Part shown: piece after piece, positions 34,323 through 42,842 of the stretch | How the letters are laid out: each line of letters starts with the position of its first letter | How positions within the stretch are numbered: position 1 is the first letter of the stretch | Assembly (NCBI GenBank): GCA_017577945.1 | Contig: PKQS01000015.1 | Span: 1-53,632, forward strand | Source: Bacillota bacterium | GTDB lineage: Bacteria; Bacillota; Limnochordia; Limnochordales; ZCTH02-B6 | Direction: 5' to 3' | Length of the DNA: 53,632 bases | The notes under the pieces: model-generated | What the model saw: only the letters and a program-made list of their open reading frames with translations | Database searches by the model: none | What the model was told of the DNA's origin: nothing | Made by a program: the position numbers and the translations under genes

Positions 34323-34342
34323 CACTCCTGATCAGGAGTGTA
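34323..34342 (-). promoter_or_regulatory. 18-bp palindrome overlapping the cupredoxin promoter
   Basis: CACTCCTGA (34323-34331) and TCAGGAGTG (34332-34340) are perfect reverse complements. The -10 TACACT (34342-34337, minus strand) overlaps the palindrome; the -35 at 34365-34360 is weak. The palindrome also contains the ribosome site AGGAG. A repressor bound here would block transcription, or the RNA hairpin would mask translation. Confidence 0.65.
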
Positions 34343-34415
34343 GCAAAATTCTCGACCGCAGGCGAGGGATTTTCTCCCGGAACTCCGGTGACAATCGTCC
34401 CTTCGGCCGGTCGGT

Positions 34416-36092
34416 TCACGACCCCGGGCCCCGCCCGACCTCGGCCAGCAGTTTCTCGATGCGCTCCTCCTCGCTCAGCGGCCGCTTCGTCTCCGGGTCC
34501 ACAGCCACGCACGCCCCGTCCACGATGCGCGTCACGATGGTGCCCTTGGCCGCCGGATTGTTGCGCAAGTGCGGCGCGTCGATGAGCCCCAGTTCCACCG
34601 CCGTGGCGATGGTCTCCGGGTCCGCCCACGGGTCCTCCGCGCCCAGGCTCTCGCCCAGCCGCCAAATGGCGTCCAGCAGCACCCGCGTCTCACGCTTGAG
34701 CGCCTCCTTGCGCCGCTGCACCCGCTCGTCGTCGGTCAGGTCCGGAAAGTCGTGCATCACTTTCTCGATGACCCTGCGCGCGATCTTGCAGCTTTCGATG
34801 ACTTCCTCCGCCGTCGCCGCGTGGTCCGCCTCGGTGAAAGCCACCACGTGGACGATGTGGGGCTTCAGCGCCATCTGCAGCGCGGTCGAGAAGGCCAGGT
34901 GCCCCTTGGCTTCCGCCAAGTCGGCCGGATAGCTGGACAAGCCCGCGCGCGTCTCGGTCCACACGGTAAAGTTCGGCCCGCACAGCGACTCGATGAGTTC
35001 CTTCTTGGCCAGCATCTTGGCCAAGTCCATGCGCGGCGACGTGGACGGCGGGTTGTTGAACATGTACTGGGCCACGTAGTCGCGCACGCCCATCTTGCGG
35101 GCGTTGTACGCGGCGAGAAACGCCATGGCCGCCGCCACCGTGTCGGGCGCGTCGCGCAGGCTCCAGTGATGCGATTCGTTGCTCTCCACCGGCACGCCCC
35201 GCTCGCCGTGCCAGCGCATCGTCTCCTGCGCTTCGCGGATAGTCTGCCGCAAAGGCCGCTGGCTCCGCCCGTCCAGCACGCTGTACCACGTCAGCGGCAC
35301 CGCGCACCAGGCGTTCTGGATGGTCTCCAGCAGCATCTCCGCCCATTGGATTTGATCCCGCGTGCCGCTGTAGCAGCGCAGCAGCGGGTAGTTGCCGCAG
35401 CGCGTCGCCTCGTAGATGGCCCGCAAGTGCTCCGGCTTGCGCACCGGCACGCCCCCCGCGCCCGGCTTGTGCCGGGCCAGCTCCTCGGGCCGGAAGAAGC
35501 TCTCCTGGGCCGCCTGGTCGGGGCCGATGGACAAGACGTCCAGCACCCGCGCCTCGGCGATGCGCCGCGCGCCCGCGACGGTTTCCTCCAGCGACGGCAA
35601 GCCGAAGTGGTGCCGGATGATAGGAAACGGCGCCTTCCAGGCGATGCGCTCCAGGAGCGTGCTCGGATACGACTCCCGGCTGCGGTCCACTTTATGGCCT
35701 TTCAGGTAGGCAACGACGTCCTCGATGGTCTCCTCGCCGTTGAAGACGTGCTCAAACAAGCCGCTTCGCGCCGCGACTTCCGCCACCGGCGCCGTGCCGC
35801 CGAAGACGAAGCGGACGCCTTCCACGCCGGCCTTGCGCAGCTCCGCTTTCAGCTCTTCAAACAGCGGCTCCGCGGTGGACGGCGTCAGCCGGTAGCCCAC
35901 GGCCACCAGTTCCGGCTGGCTTTCCACGATGGCCCCCACCAGCTCCCGCACCGACACGGCGGGACCTAGGGAGACCGTTTTGTAGCCTTGCTCCTCCGCG
36001 AGGCGCAGGAAGTTGACGACCCCGGCCACGTGCACGCATTCCCCCAGGGCCGCGCCGATGACGAGCTTGTTGCGCTGACCGACCCGTTCCAT
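34416..36092 (-). CDS. B12-binding domain fused to glutamate-mutase-E-like domain
   Basis: 558 residues. The N-terminal 140 residues look like the small B12-binding subunit of glutamate mutase: VIGAALGECVHVAGVVNFLR aligns with the D-x-H-x-x-G cobalamin loop, and VFGGTAPVAEVA with the late G-G motif. The His and Gly are kept; the Asp of D-x-H is replaced (ECVH), and the S-x-L motif reads GYRL. The C-terminal 400 residues resemble the MutE barrel, best in the last 150 (ALQMALKPHIVHVVAFTEAD, ETRVLLDAIWRLGE, DPETKRPLSEEERI). Known glutamate mutase is two separate chains. The substrate is not known. Promoter TTGCAA-17-TACAAT (36194-36166), GGGAGG before ATG 36092. Confidence 0.75.
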   Translation of the reverse strand: MERVGQRNKLVIGAALGECVHVAGVVNFLRLAEEQGYKTVSLGPAVSVRELVGAIVESQPELVAVGYRLTPSTAEPLFEELKAELRKAGVEGVRFVFGGTAPVAEVAARSGLFEHVFNGEETIEDVVAYLKGHKVDRSRESYPSTLLERIAWKAPFPIIRHHFGLPSLEETVAGARRIAEARVLDVLSIGPDQAAQESFFRPEELARHKPGAGGVPVRKPEHLRAIYEATRCGNYPLLRCYSGTRDQIQWAEMLLETIQNAWCAVPLTWYSVLDGRSQRPLRQTIREAQETMRWHGERGVPVESNESHHWSLRDAPDTVAAAMAFLAAYNARKMGVRDYVAQYMFNNPPSTSPRMDLAKMLAKKELIESLCGPNFTVWTETRAGLSSYPADLAEAKGHLAFSTALQMALKPHIVHVVAFTEADHAATAEEVIESCKIARRVIEKVMHDFPDLTDDERVQRRKEALKRETRVLLDAIWRLGESLGAEDPWADPETIATAVELGLIDAPHLRNNPAAKGTIVTRIVDGACVAVDPETKRPLSEEERIEKLLAEVGRGPGS

Positions 36093-36119
36093 GCCGACGC
36101 CTCCCTCGCTTCGTGCTGC

Positions 36120-36137
36120 GAGCCGGCGTGCCGGCTC
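36120..36137. repeat. Inverted repeat in the B12-protein leader
   Basis: GAGCCGGC, two bases, GCCGGCTC (36120-36137). It lies in the 5' leader of the minus-strand mRNA between its promoter and start codon. No cobalamin riboswitch is seen there. Confidence 0.5.
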
Positions 36138-36165
36138 CCCCGCCCGGTCCGGACGGTGTAGGACC

Positions 36166-36194
36166 ATTGTACCGAACGCGGGCGTGCTTTGCAA
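36166..36194 (-). promoter_or_regulatory. Promoter of the B12-binding fusion gene
   Basis: TTGCAA (36194-36189), 17-base spacer, TACAAT (36171-36166) on the minus strand. Confidence 0.65.
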
Positions 36195-36284
36195 AAAGGA
36201 GGCTGGGCGCCGGCGGCGAACACCGTTTGCAATACGCAACAGCCGCCGTGCCAGGTGCTGCGGCAACGTCTGGAGGGAGCAGGA

Positions 36285-38504
36285 TTGACGTCGCAGCGAA
36301 CATTCGTACCGGAGGACTTGTACCGCATCGTCTTGGTGAGCGACCCGCAAATCGCGCCCGACGGGTCGTGCATCGCCTTCGTCCGCGGGCATGTGGAGGG
36401 CGAGAAGAAAGAGTTGCGCACCCATATCTGGCTGGCGCCGCTGGGCGCAAGCGGCGCGGAAGCCGCCGCGCCGCGCCCCTACACGCGCGGGCCCCGCAGC
36501 GACTCGCAGCCGCGCTGGTCGCCCGACGGGCGGCGCCTCGCCTTCGTGCGGCAGACGGGCGAAGGCCCCCAGGCGGACCGGCAAATTTGGATTCTCGACC
36601 GGGCTGGGGGCGAAGCGTACCAGCTGACGGCCATGCGCAACGGCGCCGCCAATCCCGTCTGGTCGCCGGACGGCAAGTACATCGCCTTCGTGTCGGCGGT
36701 CGACGACGCGTACGCCGAGCACGGCGACGAGAGCTTTGACCCGACCAAGCCGAAGACGGAGGCCGACCGCAAGCGGGACGAAAAGCGCCAGCGGGACGAA
36801 GCGAAGCTTTACACCCGCTTCCGCTACAAGTTCGACTCCACCGGCCTCTTCGCCCCGCAGCGCCGCCACGTCTGGATCGTGGCCGTGCCCGACGTGCCGC
36901 CGGCGCCCGCGCCCGAACCGGCCGCCGACGACCAAAAGAGCGACGCGCCGGAAAACGGTGCGCTGGCCTACGCCGCCGCCCTGCCCAAGCCCGTGCAGGT
37001 GACGAGCGGCCCGTACGACTACGCGCTCCTGGACTGGTCTCCCGACGGCCGCTGGATCGCCGTCGCGACGTCGCAGGAGGACGAGCGCAAACCCGTCTCC
37101 GACATCTACCTCTTCCCCGTGCCGCGGGACGGCGAGCCTGCGGGCGAACCCGTCCGGCTCACCGCCGCGGACGGCACCTTCACCGAGGCCCGCTGGTCGC
37201 CCGACGGCCGCCACATCGCCGTCGTCGGCCATCACCGCGAGTTCGGCGGGGCCACCCTGAACCGCCTCTGGCTCTTCCCCGCCCCCGGGCAGCCTGGCCA
37301 GAAGACGTGCCTGACGGCGGCGTGGGACCGCAGCCTGGGCGGCACCGTCAACTCCGACGTGCGGCCGGGCATGGGCTCCACCGGCCTAACCTGGGCGCCC
37401 GACGGCAAAGCCATCTACTTCGTGGCCGACGACCGCGGCGCCACGCAGCTCTACCGCCTCGACCTCGCCGCGACCGAAGACGGCGGGCTCGCTCCCGCGC
37501 TGCGGGACGGCCGGCCGGCGGAGCCCGTCGTCGTCGCGGGCGGCAAGCGGGAAATTTACGGCTTCAGCCTCAGTGCCGACGGCACCAAAGCCGCGCTGGC
37601 CATTGCCGAGCCGTTCAACCCCGGCGACATCTACTGCGTGGACTTGGCCGGCGGCGGAGAAACGCGCGTGACCGCCGTCAACGAAGCGCTGCTGAGCCGC
37701 ATCCGGCTTCCCGAGCTGCTGGAGATCGAATTTGCGAGCCACGACGGCCTGCCCATCCACGGGTGGATTCTCAAGCCGGTCGGATTCGAGGAAGGCAAGA
37801 AATATCCGGCGGTGCTGCAGATTCACGGCGGGCCGCACACGTGCTGGGGCTGGTCGTTCTCGCTGGAGATGCAGCTGATGGCCGCCATGGGCTACGCCGT
37901 CATCTTCGTCAACCCGCGCGGCTCCACCAGCTACGGCCAGCGGTTCGCCTATGGCTGCGTCGGCGACTACGGCGGCGCGGACTACAAAGACCTGATGGCG
38001 GCCGTGGACTACGCGATTTCGCTGGGGTTCATCGACGAGTCGCGGCTGGCCGTCACGGGCGGCTCGTACGGGGGCTTCATGACCAACTGGATCGTCACGC
38101 AGACGAACCGGTTCAAAGCCGCCATCACGCACCGCTCCATCTCCAACTGGATCTCGTTCTGGGGCGTGTCCGACATCGGCCCCACGTTCATGCAGTTCGA
38201 GTTCGGCCACGACTCGCTCTGGAGCGGGTTCGAGGACATGTGGGAGCGCTCGCCGCTCAAGCACGCGGAGAAAGTGCAAACGCCCATCCTCATCTGCCAC
38301 TCGGAAAACGACTTGCGCTGCCCGATGGAGCAGGCCGAGCAGTTCTACCTGGCGCTGAAGTGGCTGGGCAAGCATGCCGAGCTGCTGCGGCATCCCCGTT
38401 CCAACCACGACCTGACGCGCTCAGGGCCGCCGACGCTGCGCGTCGACCGGTTCAAGCACATCGAGCGCTTCCTCAAGGAGCATGTTCCGCCGGGGGCTGC
38501 GTAA
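36285..38504 (+). CDS. S9-family prolyl oligopeptidase/acylaminoacyl peptidase
   Basis: 739 residues from TTG 36285, which has GGAGGGAG six bases upstream. The first 470 residues form a beta-propeller with repeated WSPDG(R/K) motifs (SPDGRRLAFV, SPDGKYIAFV, SPDGRWIAVA, SPDGRHIAVV, APDGKAIYFV). The C-terminal alpha/beta-hydrolase domain holds Ser594 in TGGSYGGFM, Asp676 in HSENDLRCP and His708 in SNHDLTRSG. No signal peptide, so it probably digests short peptides in the cytoplasm. The stop codon lies in the loop of a terminator hairpin. Confidence 0.93.
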   Translation: MTSQRTFVPEDLYRIVLVSDPQIAPDGSCIAFVRGHVEGEKKELRTHIWLAPLGASGAEAAAPRPYTRGPRSDSQPRWSPDGRRLAFVRQTGEGPQADRQIWILDRAGGEAYQLTAMRNGAANPVWSPDGKYIAFVSAVDDAYAEHGDESFDPTKPKTEADRKRDEKRQRDEAKLYTRFRYKFDSTGLFAPQRRHVWIVAVPDVPPAPAPEPAADDQKSDAPENGALAYAAALPKPVQVTSGPYDYALLDWSPDGRWIAVATSQEDERKPVSDIYLFPVPRDGEPAGEPVRLTAADGTFTEARWSPDGRHIAVVGHHREFGGATLNRLWLFPAPGQPGQKTCLTAAWDRSLGGTVNSDVRPGMGSTGLTWAPDGKAIYFVADDRGATQLYRLDLAATEDGGLAPALRDGRPAEPVVVAGGKREIYGFSLSADGTKAALAIAEPFNPGDIYCVDLAGGGETRVTAVNEALLSRIRLPELLEIEFASHDGLPIHGWILKPVGFEEGKKYPAVLQIHGGPHTCWGWSFSLEMQLMAAMGYAVIFVNPRGSTSYGQRFAYGCVGDYGGADYKDLMAAVDYAISLGFIDESRLAVTGGSYGGFMTNWIVTQTNRFKAAITHRSISNWISFWGVSDIGPTFMQFEFGHDSLWSGFEDMWERSPLKHAEKVQTPILICHSENDLRCPMEQAEQFYLALKWLGKHAELLRHPRSNHDLTRSGPPTLRVDRFKHIERFLKEHVPPGAA

Positions 38505-38520
38505 GCAGCCCCCCTTGTTC
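38492..38520 (+). terminator. Terminator hairpin enclosing the S9 peptidase stop codon
   Basis: GGGGGCTGC (38492-38500) and GCAGCCCCC (38505-38513) pair around the loop GTAA, which contains the TAA stop. CTTGTTC follows; the T-tract is short. Confidence 0.55.
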
Positions 38521-38631
38521 CGGCGACGGCGCGGCTGCCCGCCGCCCCGGCCCGGAATCGCCGGCGGCGCCGCGACGCCGTAGCGGCCGGCGTTTCCACA
38601 AGCGCTGCGTGGCTTCAGGCCCGGCGCGGCC

Positions 38632-39216
38632 TTACGCCCCCGGGCCCGGCGCCACCGGCGCCCCCGGATACGCGCCCGCGCCCGGCACCCGCTTCGTCAA
38701 AAAGCCGCCCCGGAACGACCTGGGCTCCATCAGCAGCACAAAGGCGTGGGGCTCGTACTGCTCCACCAGCTTGAAGAGCTCGCCCGTGCGGCGCCGCTGC
38801 AGGACGACGAAAATAATCTCCCGGTGACCGTCGCGGCCTTCGGCGTTCCACGTCGTAACGCCGAAGCCGTTCTTCCGCAGCACGCTGGGCAGCTGCGTGG
38901 GCGAGTTGGCCACAATTTGCACCGCCGTATAGCCCACCGCCAGCCACTCTTCAAGGCGCGACCCGACCAGCTGGCCCGCAGCGAAGCCGAGCGCGTAGAA
39001 CAAGATGCGCATGAAGTCACCCAGCTGCGACACGACCAGCCCCAGGGCGTACACCCACAAGATCACTTCAAAAACGCTGATGACGGCGGCGGGATACCGG
39101 TGCCCTTTCAGCAGCAGGATCCAGCGCAGCGTCATCATCGTGACGTAAATGACTTGCGCGGAAAAGATGACGAGCACGTCTCTCCAGAGGGAGGGGTCGC
39201 TGAGCAGGCCATCCAC
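38632..39216 (-). CDS. DUF2179/UPF0316 (YebE-like) membrane protein
   Basis: 194 residues. Three membrane helices near the N-terminus (VLVIFSAQVIYVTMMTLRWI, VISVFEVILWVYALGLVV, ILFYALGFAAGQLVG) are followed by a cytoplasmic DUF2179 domain (YTAVQIVANSPTQLPSVLRK through EIIFVVLQRRRTGELFKLV). GTG 39216 has GAGGAGTG six bases upstream and fits the family start. Function of UPF0316 is not known. The C-terminal 25 residues are Gly/Ala/Pro-rich. Confidence 0.88.
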   Translation of the reverse strand: MDGLLSDPSLWRDVLVIFSAQVIYVTMMTLRWILLLKGHRYPAAVISVFEVILWVYALGLVVSQLGDFMRILFYALGFAAGQLVGSRLEEWLAVGYTAVQIVANSPTQLPSVLRKNGFGVTTWNAEGRDGHREIIFVVLQRRRTGELFKLVEQYEPHAFVLLMEPRSFRGGFLTKRVPGAGAYPGAPVAPGPGA

Positions 39217-39384
39217 CGCGATCACTCCTCGACGAGCGGATTCCAGGTTCCCTTCGCTTCCGCCGGGCCGTTCCCTGCCGCGCGGCGGCATTCAGTCCCT
39301 TCCATACAAATCGAAAACCGGAAGCAGAGGAATTGCCGCCCGGATGACATAAAGTAGCCAATTAGACCACGGGAGGCGAAATCA

Positions 39385-40695
39385 ATGAAAAATCCACTGA
39401 CGCATCAATTGTCCGACCAGCTCCTGGCGGAACACGAGCGGTGGGTGGCTCGGGCCAAAACGCCCCACGTGCCCCGCTTCGTCGCGCGCGCCAGCGGCGC
39501 CGTCCTCTACGACGTAGACGGGCGGGAGTACATCGACTTCTCCGGCGGCGTCGGCTCGCTGAACGTCGGCCACGCGCATCCCAAAGTGGTCGCGGCCATC
39601 GCCGCCCAGGCGGAAAAGTTCACCCACACCGACTACGCGGTCGTTCCCTACGAAGTATACGTGAAAGTGTGCCGCAAGCTGTGCGAGCTGATCCCCGGGC
39701 CGACGCCCAAGAAGGCCCTTTTGTTCAACTCCGGCGCGGAAGCCGTAGAAAACGCAATCAAGATCGCCCGCTACGCCACGCGCCGGCCGGCCGTCATCGC
39801 CTTTGAAGGGGCTTTCCACGGCCGCACGTACGGCGCCTTGTCGCTGACCAGCCGCGTGCATCCGTACAAAGCCGGCTTCGGCCCATTCCTTCCGGAAGTG
39901 TACCGCGTCCCGTATCCCAACAAGTACAGGGGCATCACGACCGACGACGTGATGAACAGCCTCGACAAGCTGTTCCTCCGCTATGTCGCGGCCAGCGACG
40001 TAGCCGCCATTATCGTGGAGCCCATCCAGGGCGAAGGCGGCTACCTCGTTCCCGACGACGATTTCTTGCCCCGCCTGCGGGAAGTGTGCGACCGGCACGG
40101 CATCGTCCTCATCGTCGACGAAATCCAAACGGGCTTCGGGCGCACCGGCAAGATGTTCGCGCTGGAGCACGTCGGCGTCGAAGCCGACTTAGTCACCGTC
40201 GGCAAGTCGCTGGGCGGCGGGCTACCCCTTAGCGCCGTTGTCGGCAAGGCGCAGCTCATGGACACGCCGGTGCCCGGCGGGCTGGGCGGGACGTTCCCCG
40301 GCAACCCGGTGGCGTGCGCGGCCGCGTTGGCGGTGTTTGAAATCTTCGAGGAAGAGCCGCTCCTGGAGCGGGCCAACGTCATCGGCGCCACGATGATGGC
40401 GCGCATGCGCGCCTGGCAGCAGCGCTGGCCGTTCATCGGCGACGTGCGGGGCCGGGGCGCCATGGTGGCCATGGAGATCGTCAAAGACCCGCAAAGCAAG
40501 ATTCCCGATCCCGAGCTGACGTCCCGCATCACCCGCAAGGCGTGGGAAAACGGCGCCATCATCTTGCAGGCCGGCACCGACGGCAACGTCCTGCGCTTCC
40601 CGATGCCTCTCGTGATGACGGACGAGCAACTGCAGCGGGGGCTCGACATCCTGGAGAAGTCCATCGGGGAAGCGGCCGCCGAGCGGGGCGCCTAA
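39385..40695 (+). CDS. gabT: 4-Aminobutyrate/5-aminovalerate aminotransferase-like enzyme
   Basis: 436 residues, class-III PLP transaminase. YIDFSGGVGSLNVGHAHPKV, FNSGAEAVENAIKIAR, GAFHGRTYGALSLTS, IVEPIQGEGGYLVP, VDEIQTGFGRTGKM and the PLP Lys in VTVGKSLGGGLPLSAV are all in place, and match the GabT/PuuE group better than ornithine or acetylornithine transaminases. The stop is 34 bases before the RibD-like gene and a glutaryl-CoA dehydrogenase follows, so the substrate may be 5-aminovalerate on a lysine route. GGGAGGCG precedes ATG 39385. Confidence 0.88.
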   Translation: MKNPLTHQLSDQLLAEHERWVARAKTPHVPRFVARASGAVLYDVDGREYIDFSGGVGSLNVGHAHPKVVAAIAAQAEKFTHTDYAVVPYEVYVKVCRKLCELIPGPTPKKALLFNSGAEAVENAIKIARYATRRPAVIAFEGAFHGRTYGALSLTSRVHPYKAGFGPFLPEVYRVPYPNKYRGITTDDVMNSLDKLFLRYVAASDVAAIIVEPIQGEGGYLVPDDDFLPRLREVCDRHGIVLIVDEIQTGFGRTGKMFALEHVGVEADLVTVGKSLGGGLPLSAVVGKAQLMDTPVPGGLGGTFPGNPVACAAALAVFEIFEEEPLLERANVIGATMMARMRAWQQRWPFIGDVRGRGAMVAMEIVKDPQSKIPDPELTSRITRKAWENGAIILQAGTDGNVLRFPMPLVMTDEQLQRGLDILEKSIGEAAAERGA

Positions 40696-40729
40696 GTCCG
40701 GACGTCCGCAAGACCTGGAGGAGCCTGGT

Positions 40730-41542
40730 ATGCAGCGCCTGTTCCCGGCCATCACCGGCCATATGGACCCGCTGAGCATCTACGACGACGTCGACTTGCC
40801 CGACGGCTGCAACGGGCGGCCGTACACCATCGTCAACATGGTCAGCACCGTGGACGGCAAGACGACGCTGGCGCAAAACGTGGTCAAGCAGCCCATCGGC
40901 AGCGATGTGGACCGGCAGCTCATGGCACGGCTGCGCATCCACGTCGACGCGGTGGTGCGGGGCGCCGGCACGGTCCGGACGAGCCCGTACTATCCCGGCG
41001 TGCCGGACACGCTGGAGTACCGCCGCGTGCAAGCCGGCCGACCCCGCCAGCCGCTGGCCGTGGTCGTGACGGGCTCGGGGGATCTTCCCATCGACAGCCC
41101 CTTCTTCCAGGCGGCGCCGCGGCGGCCCGTGGTGCTGCTAACGACCCGCACGCCGCCGGCGCGGCTGGCGCGCCTGTTCGAAGTGGCCGACGTCGAGTTC
41201 GTGGGCGACGAAACCGTGGATCTGCGCCGCGCCTGGCGCATCTTGCACGACAAGTACGGGGTGCGGCGGCTGCTCTGCGAAGGCGGTCCCCGGCTCAACT
41301 ACGAGTGCTTCGCCGCCGACGTGGTCGACGAGCTATTCTGGACGGTGGCGCCCCGCGTTGCCGGCAGCAGCATGGACATGACCATGGTGGAAGGCCGCGG
41401 CTTGCTGCAGCCGCTGCCGCTGCTGGAGCTGGTGCACGCCTACGTGCACGAGAGCGAGCTGTTCCTCCGCTACCGGCGCGTGCGGGCCGAAGGCGGGCCG
41501 CCGGGCGGCCGGGGCGGCGCCGAAAGGGGAGCGGGGCCGTGA
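40730..41542 (+). CDS. RibD C-terminal/dihydrofolate-reductase-fold reductase
   Basis: 270 residues. YTIVNMVSTVDGKTTLAQN, HVDAVVRGAGTVRTSPYY, RRLLCEGGPRLNYECFAADV and DELFWTVAPRVAG are the pattern of stand-alone RibD-C reductases, which use NADPH. No deaminase domain is attached. In some bacteria such proteins reduce pyrimidine intermediates of riboflavin synthesis. Here it sits between a transaminase and an acyl-CoA dehydrogenase, with no other riboflavin gene, so its substrate is open. The last 20 residues are Gly-rich and its stop overlaps the next GTG (GTGA). Confidence 0.85.
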   Translation: MQRLFPAITGHMDPLSIYDDVDLPDGCNGRPYTIVNMVSTVDGKTTLAQNVVKQPIGSDVDRQLMARLRIHVDAVVRGAGTVRTSPYYPGVPDTLEYRRVQAGRPRQPLAVVVTGSGDLPIDSPFFQAAPRRPVVLLTTRTPPARLARLFEVADVEFVGDETVDLRRAWRILHDKYGVRRLLCEGGPRLNYECFAADVVDELFWTVAPRVAGSSMDMTMVEGRGLLQPLPLLELVHAYVHESELFLRYRRVRAEGGPPGGRGGAERGAGP

Positions 41543-42693
41543 CGGACTTTTTCCGGATTGACGACTTGCTGACGCCCGAGGAGCGCGCCGTGCGGGACAT
41601 GACCCGCGCGTTCGTGGAGGAGCATGTTCTGCCGGTCGTCGGCCAACTCTGGGAGGAAGGGCGTTTTCCGGAGGAATGGCCGCGCCTGTTCGGCGAGCAG
41701 GGGCTTCTGGGCGCCAACTTGCCGGAAGAATACGGCGGCGCGGGAGTAGGCAGCGTGGCCTACGGCCTCATGATGCAGGAGCTGGAAGCCGCCGACTCGG
41801 GCGTGCGCAGCTTCGCCTCGGTGCAAGGTGCGCTGGTGATGTACCCCATCTTCCAGTTCGGCAGCGAAGACCAGCGCCGGCACTGGCTGCCCCGGCTCGC
41901 CAAAGGGGAAGTGGTGGGCTGCTTCGGCCTGACGGAAACGTCCGCGGGGTCCGACCCGGCCCGGATGCAGACCCGGGCCCGCCGACAAAACGGCCGCTGG
42001 GTGCTGTCGGGTACGAAGATGTGGATTACGAACGGAAACCTGGCCGACGTGGCCGTCATCTGGGCTCGCGACGAAGACGGCGAGTACCGAGGCTTCCTGG
42101 TGGAGACGGACTTGCCGGGCTTTTCGGCCGTGGAGATCAAGCACAAGCTGTCGATGCGGCTGTCCAACACGGCGCAGCTGTTTCTCGACAACGTAGTGGT
42201 GAGCGACGACGCGAGGCTGCCCGGCGCCGTGGGCCTGCGGGCGCCGCTCATGTGCCTCACGCAAGCCCGCTACGGCATCGCCTGGGGCGCCATGGGGGCG
42301 GCGCGCGCGGCCTATGAAGAGGCGTTGGAGTACGCCAAGCAGCGGGAGTCGTTCGGCAGTCCCATCGCGGCTCGGCAACTCATCCAGGAGCGCTTGGTCG
42401 ACATGCTGACCGAGCTCACCAAGGGGCAGCTGCTGGCCTACAGGCTCGGGCGGCTCAAAGACGAAGGCAAGATGACGTACACGCAAGTGTCGCTGGCCAA
42501 GCGCAACAACGTGCGCAAGGCGCTGGAGATCGCCCGCGCCGCCCGGACCATCCTGGGCGCGTACGGCATCACGCTGGGGCACCACGCCATGCGCCACGCG
42601 GCCAACCTGGAGACGGTCGATACGTACGAAGGCACCTACGACATCCACACGCTCATCCTCGGCCGCGAAATCACGGGCTACGATGCGTTTTGA
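41539..42693 (+). CDS. gcdH: Glutaryl-CoA dehydrogenase-like acyl-CoA dehydrogenase
   Basis: 384 residues, FAD enzyme. GCFGLTETSAGSDPARMQTR, GTKMWITNGNLADVAVIWAR, and the C-terminal VDTYEGTYDIHTLILGREI. The Y-E-G-T-x-D-I-H segment with its catalytic Glu is that of glutaryl-CoA dehydrogenases, which both oxidise and decarboxylate glutaryl-CoA to crotonyl-CoA. GTG 41539 overlaps the upstream stop. The 3' end of the gene is the first unit of a three-copy tandem repeat. With the transaminase this suggests lysine or 5-aminovalerate breakdown. Confidence 0.88.
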   Translation: MTDFFRIDDLLTPEERAVRDMTRAFVEEHVLPVVGQLWEEGRFPEEWPRLFGEQGLLGANLPEEYGGAGVGSVAYGLMMQELEAADSGVRSFASVQGALVMYPIFQFGSEDQRRHWLPRLAKGEVVGCFGLTETSAGSDPARMQTRARRQNGRWVLSGTKMWITNGNLADVAVIWARDEDGEYRGFLVETDLPGFSAVEIKHKLSMRLSNTAQLFLDNVVVSDDARLPGAVGLRAPLMCLTQARYGIAWGAMGAARAAYEEALEYAKQRESFGSPIAARQLIQERLVDMLTELTKGQLLAYRLGRLKDEGKMTYTQVSLAKRNNVRKALEIARAARTILGAYGITLGHHAMRHAANLETVDTYEGTYDIHTLILGREITGYDAF

Positions 42694-42749
42694 CGGCACG
42701 GGCTGCGGCGCGTTTTGACAGCTCGGGTTACGACGCGTCTTGAAATCAC
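42675..42749 (+). repeat. Three 25-bp tandem repeats across the gcdH stop codon
   Basis: Units start at 42675, 42700 and 42725, each of the form GGGCTACGATGCGTTTTGA plus six more bases, with a few changes. Each unit carries the TGA in the same place, so the last codons of gcdH and its stop are repeated twice more downstream. A degenerate fourth copy may reach 42769. Confidence 0.85.
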
Positions 42750-42770
42750 CCGTTTCGAGGCGACATCACG

Positions 42771-42805
42771 AAAACGGGGCGCCGCAAGGCGCCCCGCTCG
42801 TTTCC
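42771..42805. terminator. Bidirectional terminator between gcdH and the ABC exporter
   Basis: CGGGGCGCC (42775-42783), loop GCAA, GGCGCCCCG (42788-42796), with AAAA before and CTCGTTTCC after. It serves two convergent genes. Confidence 0.75.
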
Positions 42806-42842
42806 GAAGGTCCGCTTCCCGTGCAGCGAACGCACCGGTCAG

